DNA of 64,000 nt from Phylloscopus collybita (Eukaryota; Chordata; Aves; Passeriformes; Phylloscopidae). Shown in pieces: positions 14,501 through 64,000 of the stretch. The DNA is taken from positions 11,987,501-12,051,500 of the forward strand of contig JAJNNQ010000026.1 in the NCBI GenBank assembly GCA_027886175.1. Direction: 5' to 3'. The notes under the pieces were generated by a model that saw nothing but the letters and a program-made list of their open reading frames with translations, was not told the origin of the DNA and did not search any database. Every line of letters starts with the position of its first letter. The first letter of the stretch is position 1. Both the position numbers and the translations under genes were made by a program.

Positions 14501-17500
14501 ATTTTTCAGGGGATTTACAGACTAAGCTAATAATCAGTTCAAGGTAAATAGTTCCTTTGGAAAAATTCATACTGTATCAAACACTTTGTAATACCAACAG
14601 TGCTTTAATGATATTTTTATTTTGCTCTGGAAAACTTATGCACTAACAGAAAACAAGGCAGTTCAGCTTCAGGGAATTCTGTGGGAAAAGTGATGCTCCT
14701 TCAAAAAGCCTCCCACTTCCTGCTGTGACCAAACACGAGCTGGCCCATCTCTGTTGCCTGTCCCTGTGTGCTGACACACAGCTGTGCAGAGATGCTCAGC
14801 CTGGAACACGCTCCTATCATTGAGAATACAGATGGGGTCTGGGAATGCTTTCCCGTCGTCTGCGGGAGAGGAAAAGCCGCTCCCTGCCTGAGCACGGGGG
14901 TGAAGAGCTGTCGGAGACTTCAAGGGACAATAGGAGAGAATGGAGACAACTGTGAGAGACCAGCCTTTGATAAAGGGGGAAAAGAGACACTTTGTGTTTA
15001 TGTCTCCTCGGGGTTTTTCTGAATAGCCTCTCCTCTTCTAAGGAAGAGATGAAGTGGCCCTAGAAGGGTATTTTGGGACCGCACCCTCAGCACTTGGATT
15101 TCGCTGCAATTTCAGTCAGTGACAACCTGCTGAAAGCATGGAAAGGATTTTAGCTGCCTTTATGAACTACAACCTCTATTTCTACAAGCACAGCTAATAG
15201 CCAAATCACTGAAAAAGAAAAAAAAAAATTAAAAGAAGAAAAGTATCAGGTGATATAATCACAGACATCTGAGTTTCAAGTCAGCCCAAATGCGCAGTCC
15301 AGAAAAAGCAATGAAAGAACAAACTAATGTTTAGAAGAAGAATTAGCAAGAAACACACCCTTGACTAAAGTTTTCAGCTTCACATTTGCAACTACAGACC
15401 TGGAAGGTGAAGAGATGTTCTGTGATTACTCAGAGCAGGAATTGTGACCCTTTGCTCAGACCCATGATACTGAAGATGTGCAGAAAGATCAATAAAATCA
15501 ACAATGGCAATGATATGCAGAAGGAAAGCAGGCAAAACCCCGTGTATCTAACTTAAAAGAAATCTAAAAGGACATCTGCAAAAACAGCTAACCAATGCAG
15601 TATTTGTGCCACCGTATGCTCTGCTTTTAATAAACTGGATTATACCAACATCTAATAAATGGAGAGGAGTGGTGATGATTAAAACAGACCAGCAGATTCA
15701 GTGATCTGGGGGACACTCAGTACTGAACATCCAAAAGCAGAATACATGAGGCAGATGAGGGTCAGGTGGTATTCATGTGGCAATAAGTGAAGATTCCTAA
15801 TTGTGACCAATTACTTCTGATCAAAAAGGCAGGTAGCTCATCTTCAGGTGAATTACACTTTCCTGAGCTTCAGGCAGAGTGAAGCTCTCTCAGAAACTTC
15901 CCCATATGGCTTTTGCTCAACAGACTGCAGTGCAAACACTCTCCAAAACCAGCATTTGAAGAGAAAGCATTTATTGAGTGGGAAGTGGATAATTCTGTGG
16001 AGTGTCTAATGGTATAAATGTTACTGGAGAAGCCATTCCATAACATAATGTTTGTCAGAGGTTCAAGCCAAGGCAGCAGATGGAGAACATGCTGTCAGCA
16101 GGCAGAGGAGAAGCAAAGCTAAGCTTTGTGTGTCCCAGGGGAGTCAAGGAGAGTTGGTCCCTGCATGAGACTCCTGACATAGGTAGAGGTCACCATGTCC
16201 CATCAGCAATGGAGACAGACAAAATTCTGTTTTGTTCAAACAAAGATTGACAAGCTTCTCTAACCCTGAGCAGCCTGTTCTCAGCCCTCGCTACTGATAG
16301 ATCAGAAGTGTGGCACATGCCCTTATTTTAGAGAAGCACTGTACCAGAGGAGTACCTAGCTGTGTCTGGAGTAGATGAGATGGAGTTTAAAGCCATAAAA
16401 TTCTTTTGTAAGGGACCCTATAATGTAGCTGTTTACTTATCTCACAGCTCTGCCAGGTTTTATAAAGGCTACCAAGGAACTCATCTAATTTTAGTTTATT
16501 AACTGGTGGTGTTTTGGCTAAGCCATTTGTGTATGTTCCTCCAAGGAGGCACAATGGGGAGAAATAAACTCCTGCAGAGGGGTAACTTCTTGTTCCCCAA
16601 GAGAGGTGATCTGACTCACCTCTGGAAGCCCTCCTCTCTGTTTATGGCCTACCTGGCTTTGATGCCACTGCCACCAGGTAAGGGGGAATTCAATCAGACG
16701 GTGCTACAAACCAGCCTACACCTCTAGAAAGCTGCTCTATAGATTTCGTGCAACACTTCGCAGGATGTGCCTGCTAGGTCAAAATCTGATCCCCCATGTA
16801 GTGTGTCCCCACAGCCCCCTTTCCTATGACACCCCAGATGCAGAGAGCAGTGAGATGAGACTGAAGCCTTGGGGGAAGCCCTGTGTGCACTACTTGGTTA
16901 CAACAGCATGTCCTGAGGACACCGCACAGGGCCAGCTGGAGACACTTGTTAATGAGAATCCTGGTACACAGAGAATGAGAAATGTGACCTTTGGAAATTC
17001 AAATCAGGCTTGGCACCTGTGTTCTCCAAATGACTGCTGTGACTCCCATCAGGGCTCATGTGGATACGGGGTATGTCTCAATGGCAGGCTTGCTTCTTGC
17101 TTTCCACGTGCTGTGACCCAACCTCCTCCCTGCCACAGCAGCACAAGCCCTTTGCTCCACGTGTCCCTGAGTGTGTTGGGCCATGCTCACACGCTGAGCT
17201 GGGCTCTGTGACTCCGTAAGCTCTGGCTCTGCACCCTCAAGCTGCCCACCGGGCTGGCAACGTGAGAGCAAGCACTGTGCACAGCTCTTCTGCAGTTCCT
17301 AGCAACTAAATAGCAGCCTCCCTGCCAATCCACTCTTCCCTGTGCATCAGCTTGCTTATTCAAATACACCTCACTGGCGTCCAGCCGTCTTTTCACCCAG
17401 ATGGCTCCAGCTCTTCCCTTATGTGCCCTTTTCCTTTCCCCTTGCCTCACTGAGATGCACTTCAGTTCTTGCTCACCCCTGGTATTAAGTCCACTGTAAA

Positions 17501-18326
17501 GGACTGTGATTTATGTGGAAAGAAGGGAAACCAGAAAGAAAACTACCTAAAAACCTCCCTTAGGACTTACTGTAGAAAGGTTATCAGAGCATTTGGGGAA
17601 AAGGATTTTCCACTGGGCAACTGGTCTAACTCTTCCTTAAAATCCCGCCTCTCTTAGGAAAGGTTTTACTGCCTGGTCCCTCTCTTGCAAGAAGGGAGTT
17701 CATGAGCCTACAAAATACCCTCGCAAGCTGTGGAGGAGAAAAATAATAAAAAAAAAATCCCTCAAAATACAGTGTAGAACCTTAAACTCAGCATCTGGTT
17801 TCATAGCTTAGGCTTGTGAGCATCTGAGTCAATTATCCAATAGTGTGATCTGGGGAAAACCCAGGAAGAGGGTGGCACCAGGTATTTCATTTTATTATGG
17901 GAGAAGTTATTATGGGAGTTCTGGCCTGTGGAGAATGTCTCCATGCAAGGTTTAAGTTTGATGGAGAGTTAGAATCTTACCACCTCCTTCAGTTTCTCCT
18001 TTTATTTTCTCCTCTTTACATAATACACATGTATTTCCAGGGGAGAAGGTAGAAAATCAAGCAAGTTAAGAAAAGTTACATTGTCTCATTGATGGCAACT
18101 CGGAATACATCAGTAATAAAACAAGCCAGACAGAATATTAGAACTACAGAGTTTTGCTTCAAGAAGTGAAAACTCCAAAAGGAGGAGATGGATATAGTGA
18201 GAAAACTACAACTTGTGGTGCATTTACATGTGAGAAAAAGGATTCTGAACCACAGATGCTGAAAAAAGCAAACACAGTACCAAAAAATCAGAAGAAAAAG
18301 AAGGGAAATAAACAAAAGATAACCCC

Positions 18327-18375
<49 letters not shown>

Positions 18376-19779
18376 TACCTGAGCTGTCAGGGAATACAAA
18401 ATAACAGACCTATTTTAGGGCCACATCTGAATCTCTCTGAAAATGAGAGATGGCTAGTGCAATGATTGAAAACCACAGTGGGCTTTAGTGCTGGCAGCAC
18501 GACTCACCTAGAATGGGGAAATGCAAATAGAACATCCAAGATGGTTCATATCATGCTGTTGGCTGTCTTGCCTTGGTTCCACTATCACTCTATGTTACAA
18601 AGATGAATGTATAAAAGAAAAAGGAATATAAATGTTCTAGTCAAACCTTGGGTCATGCAAAGAGCATGTCTTTCTGGAGGAGCAATACATAGTAACACTG
18701 TAAACATTGTAAACATTATTTTTCATGCCTTTTCTCAGCACTCTCTTGCTTGGTTCCAGAGGACAGATCAGCAGCTGCAATGGTTTTTTTGTAGCAGGTA
18801 GATTTAAGAACCCCAGAAGGTGACTGCTAATTATCAATATTTGCATGGGTTGTAATTTTAATGTATTATTTTTATTATTAATATTTTGTAACTTTGCACA
18901 CTAGTTTCACATTACTTCTATATCACCACCAAAAGTGACAACTTTAATTAGGTTTTTGAATGTATACAAGACAGAGAGAGGCATTTGGAGCCAAGCACAT
19001 TTTATTTTTCCTATCAGCCTCTAGGCAATCACTTGGATTGAAACTATGCCAGCAAATGGAATGCTCCTGTGTACATACCTCCGTTTTACCCTCAGTGAAC
19101 TGGACTTGTTCATGTAATTACTGATAGGGTGAAACCCCTATGGAGAATGAAATGAACTCCTGAGTGAAGCTGGTATTTCCTCTGACTGTAAAACATGATT
19201 ATTTGACAAGGAATATGCTTTGGAGTTAATAAGTGAAGGCTGGCCTGAGTCTGTGAAAGCCAAGAGAACCTTCCTGGATGATGTAGAAAAATCTCAGAAA
19301 GTCAGTAACAAACCAAAGAGCTGCCACAAGTGTCACCCCAGAATTACATGCAGCCCTTTTACTTCTTGCCCCTGGCAGCTGTGTGAAAATTGAAAGGTGC
19401 TATTTCAGCAGCACAGATGAGTCCCTCTGAAAATGAGAGAAAGAGAACAAAAAGTCAGTGGGTTTTGCAAGTGGGCACAAGACTCATAAGGAGGGGAAAC
19501 TACCAATGAAAATTGTGGAAAAGAACTGCTCTGCAGTCACAGCACAAAGCTTAGGCTGTTGGACTGGCATCAAAATCCATTGGCCCAGAAATTACCAAAT
19601 CAGTCCCAATTCAATATCTGTGCTTCCTGATTCCACAGGAAAAGAACATGAAGTCATTATTTTCCAGGTGTACATTTTGGGACTGTATCACAGTGTAACC
19701 TTTAAACACACTGAAACAAACAAAACATATTTTGGAGGAAAAGTCAATGTATTTCTCAAATATTACTTCTGTTCATATG
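11510..19779. other. Intergenic DNA, no gene recognised
   Basis: An AT-rich low-complexity stretch at about 11630-11760, a patch with more CpG than its surroundings at about 14820-15120, and an A-rich ORF ending in poly-A at 18154-18371. ORFs up to 148 codons (16765-17211) show no domain or codon pattern that I can support. Confidence 0.55.
18331..18371. repeat. Poly-A tract of about 41 nt
   Basis: A pure A-run preceded by about 90 nt of A-rich sequence. It could be the tail of an old retroposed transcript, but no target duplication was found. Confidence 0.95.
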
Positions 19780-20280
19780 TGTAGGAGAAGGGAATACAAG
19801 TGACCTCACCCCTGACAAGTAACAGCTGTGTTAATTAGCCAATACAGCCTCGCCCTGGTGAGTAACAGCTATAGTCAATAAGGATGAATGAGATAAAAGA
19901 GGGGGTGAGCTGGTAAGGAGAGGATTGTCATGGAGGAGGAAGAACCTTGAGGAGCATGAAGGAGAGTAAATAATCATGAAGCAGGATCCTGGGGAGAGGG
20001 AATCACTGCTGTGAGGTCAGTCTGGGTCTGCAGTTAGAGCCTCTTGCTGGAACCTGCAGTCATGGTCTAGCTAGGTAAAAGACTGTGTTCAGAGTCTGTA
20101 AACTAATACGTGCAGTCATAGTTTACCAGGAAATAACCAGCAGTCAGAGTCAATGAATAGTTGGAGTTAAGATGACTAAGCTGTGAAGAGGAATAAACCA
20201 GGACCCATTTTATGCTGTGTTTAACAAGAAGTCTGTGCCTGGGCTCATTTTTACCCTCTAAGAAGAGAGCTGCTGCAACA
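19780..20280 (+). mobile_element. Probable degenerate LTR
   Basis: About 500 bp beginning TGTAGGAG and ending GCAACA. It contains, in LTR order, a CCAAT motif (19839-19843), a GATAAAAGAGG TATA-like motif (about 19892-19902) and AATAAA (20192-20197). Two near-copies of an AGTAACAGCT motif lie in the 5' half and three loose copies of a GCAGTCA-type motif further on. The flanks CATATG and CATGGT are only partly alike, so no clean target duplication confirms the ends. Boundaries are approximate. Confidence 0.5.
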
Positions 20281-22482
20281 CATGGTTTAAAGTTAAAGGT
20301 GTTTATTAGCACTTCAGAGCGTAAAAGAGCACCGTGCTACACTTCAGAGCCAACACAGCCCACTCTTTTCATGTTTATTCTTATTTTACACACTTTCCCC
20401 TCTGCTTCTGAAAGGGAAATACATGCATCTACTGAGAGCTTCTAACACTCTAAGAGAACTGAACCTTATTATCACAAGAATGGAATAAAGTAGGTAAATG
20501 CAGAGGCAGCACCTTGGGAGTCCTTCATCCAGCTGAACTTGTTAGATGGATGATTGAGTGTATTCATATTTTAAATAATCATTTATGTGCATTAGGCAGC
20601 AGGTCCACTCAGACTGTTGAGTTTACTCAGGGTTAAGCTGGGAGTCTTGCTTTGTGCATTGGCCTTTTTTTTCTTTAAACAAGCCTATTGAAAGTTGACA
20701 TTGGCATCCTGAAGCATTCTGAACAGCTGCTAAGCGTACTGATGGTAGATCACCCAAGACATCACTGAGCTAACACTCAGCTCTCAGAATTGTAAACCAA
20801 TCTCCTTTAATCCTCTTCTTTGAGCATTTGTGTGAATTGCTTAGGGCTGAGCATATTTTTCCTAGAGCTGTAAAATCATTACTATCCCTAAAATTTTGCA
20901 ACAACATCACTGGTTGCTGAAAAGCGAGTTTCATCCTTTGAGCTATCTGTGGGTAAGTGGTACACTTCCAAGAGTAACTTTTATGAATTACCAGTATCCA
21001 TCCACAACAAAAGTAAGGTCTGTGATAAACTATTGCAAGGGATGTTTTCTAGACTAAGTGCAGTAAGGAAAGTGTGTGTTTGTCTCATTAAGACATGACC
21101 TCCAGCTCTACACTTTTTGAAAGCAAGCATTTATTCCTTCTAAGTATTTTCCTATTGGGCAAAAGAATTCAGTATAGGTTTATTTTTCCAGAGGGAAAAA
21201 AACCCCATTGAAATTGCAATGAAATATTATCTGAAGTGACCATTCTTGCATCTCCTAAAATACAACCATTTGGCTCAATGGAATTAACAAAAGAGAATGG
21301 ACACCAAAATGCTTTGGTAGCTCAAGGTACCATGTTCTCATTGACTGTATGCAAGTCCTTCCCTGAGACACAAACTTGCATCACAAGAAATCTTTTTTCC
21401 CTTTACCAACTGCATATTTTCTTATATTGAATTACTGACAGAGGTGCAACTTACTGCGTAAAATATTCAAAGATATACAAATATGTTTGCAGCAAGCAGC
21501 TACAAATCTACAGAAGCTGCCTGAAAAGCAATTCACTGTGAACACAAACATGTTCTCTACGTATTACATGCAGTTAGCTACATCCCTAAAACAGTTATTC
21601 CAGTATTCCAGAAAATTCTGAAATGTGGTCTGTACAAGCTTGTGGAACAAAATGTTTCATCAAAAATGCTGCTGATACTGTCAGCATTCTTCAAGGGTAA
21701 GGGCTACAAAGTGTTGGGAATTTTAGCTTGCAATTGCAAATAGTAGGCTTCCTCTATTCCCTTCCTTTTTTTTTTTTTTAATCTGAAGAATGTTTTAGTC
21801 ACAAGCCCAAAAGAACCTATTTGGACACCTGCTGCCTCTTTACCTCTTACCCAGCACAGGGCATGATGTTCAGTCTTGCCTAACCCAACTTCCTCCTGCT
21901 TCCTCTTGCAGGATCACCCCACCCAATCTGGTCACTTACCAACACCACTTTCCCTGAACCAGAAGGCATCTCACAGGAGCACAAACACAGGGATGGGAAA
22001 AGTATGCTTCAAAAAGATAATGCCTGTCATACAGAAAAATGACAGGATGGTTTGGCACTCTCTAGGTGTCCAAACCCAGTAACATGAAAAGCATTCCCTC
22101 CTTTGCAAATGCAGTCATTATGGGGTTCTCCTAGACTCTTACTAGAAACCTGTGATAATTAGTCACAAGCCATCTCCACCCTGCAGCATGTGGCATAGAT
22201 CCTGTAGCTGCCAGCACCAATCAGATTAGTTTTGACACATATTAGGGCTACAAAGTTTATTAGTGTTGATGCAAATTTTGATTTTGATATAAGCCACATA
22301 TTTTTCACATTTGCTTATGAAAGCAGAAAATTGCAAGCAGTCATTCTAGCTAATACTCACTTCGCTAAAAACCTCAAGAAATACCAGAAAATATTCTGCT
22401 GTAAAAGAAGATTGTTTTCTCTCATGGAAGAGGGAGGAAGAAAACTATTCTCTTATGATTCTTGTGCACAAATCACTTCTGT
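20281..22482. other. Intergenic DNA between the LTR and the FIG4 3' end
   Basis: No coding signal or repeat recognised apart from a 14-nt T-run near 21767. Confidence 0.55.
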
Positions 22483-22488
22483 TTTATT
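22483..22488 (-). promoter_or_regulatory. FIG4: Candidate FIG4 polyadenylation signal AATAAA
   Basis: This is the first AATAAA on the minus strand after the stop codon, about 350 nt downstream. A GT-rich run (GTGATTTGTG) follows within about 20 nt, as expected of a downstream element. No ATTAAA lies nearer to the stop. Confidence 0.5.
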
Positions 22489-22838
22489 AGCAAACATAAC
22501 AACAATGTAAGAAATTAATATTAAAAAACTAAAGATGCCATATTTTCTTTGCCACAAATTGTTATATACTCTTTAGTGATTCTGGGTGCTCCCATTATTC
22601 ACTTAGTCTCTTTGGATACACTTTCAGCTAAAAAGATATTAAACAACCTTTTACATCAGATATTAAACCACTTTTTTCTCTAAAGCACAATACCATAAGT
22701 GGGTAACAGTAAAGAATAATAAATAGAAAAGATAGTAATAAATTCATTACTGCAAAAGGACAAGACTAGATTTCCTTTCTAAAATTATTTTTGTGACTTA
22801 TCAGTACAGTAGATTTGGCAGGAGAATCCGACTTGGAT
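22483..22838 (-). other. FIG4: Probable FIG4 3' untranslated region
   Basis: The stretch between the stop codon and the first canonical AATAAA on the minus strand. It is AT-rich and has no ORF continuing FIG4. The true end of the transcript cannot be fixed from sequence alone; a nearer non-canonical signal is possible. Confidence 0.5.

Positions 22839-64000
<41,162 letters not shown>

Noticed and set aside
16765..17211. 148-codon plus-strand ORF
   Set aside because: The longest intergenic ORF, but it has no recognisable domain, sits in GC-richer DNA where long chance ORFs occur, and has no clear splice or promoter context.

Overview
The window is vertebrate nuclear DNA, almost certainly from a bird and probably a songbird. 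It carries 3' ends of CR1 LINEs, small avian-type solo LTRs and compact introns, and shows no Alu, B1 or L1 sequence. Everything codable that I can support belongs to one gene on the minus strand: FIG4, the Sac-domain phosphoinositide 5-phosphatase. It runs from the last 16 nt of exon 3 at the right edge (64000) down to the stop codon in exon 23 (22839).

I placed all 21 exons by reading conserved FIG4 peptide on the minus strand and requiring GT..AG ends. Every junction keeps the reading frame, with no stop or frameshift. The assembled coding part is 2454 nt (817 residues plus stop). If its first complete codon is numbered 92 as in human FIG4, the catalytic cysteine of the CX5R motif falls at 486, as in human, and the protein ends near residue 908 (human 907). 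Exons 1, 2 and most of 3, with the promoter, lie beyond 64000. FIG4 works with VAC14 and PIKFYVE on endosome and lysosome membranes to control PI(3,5)P2.

Layout. 1-22482 is intergenic DNA downstream of FIG4: low-complexity tracts, one probable old LTR (about 19780-20280) and no convincing gene. 22483-22838 is the probable 3' UTR. 22839-64000 is FIG4. Its introns carry three CR1 fragments (25403-25832, 51308-51365, 58107-58335), two well-bounded solo LTRs (49859-50613 with a 5-bp target duplication, 63537-63839 with a 6-bp one), several short tandem duplications and simple repeats. Intron 7 has the hallmarks of a minor-spliceosome (U12-type) intron.

The points most worth a second look are the U12-type intron 7, the antisense solo LTR that sits 32 nt from the exon 11 splice donor and contains a G-rich run plus five 22-bp repeats, and the sense-oriented LTR with CCAAT, TATA and AATAAA signals just downstream of exon 3. 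I found no convincing undescribed biological system.
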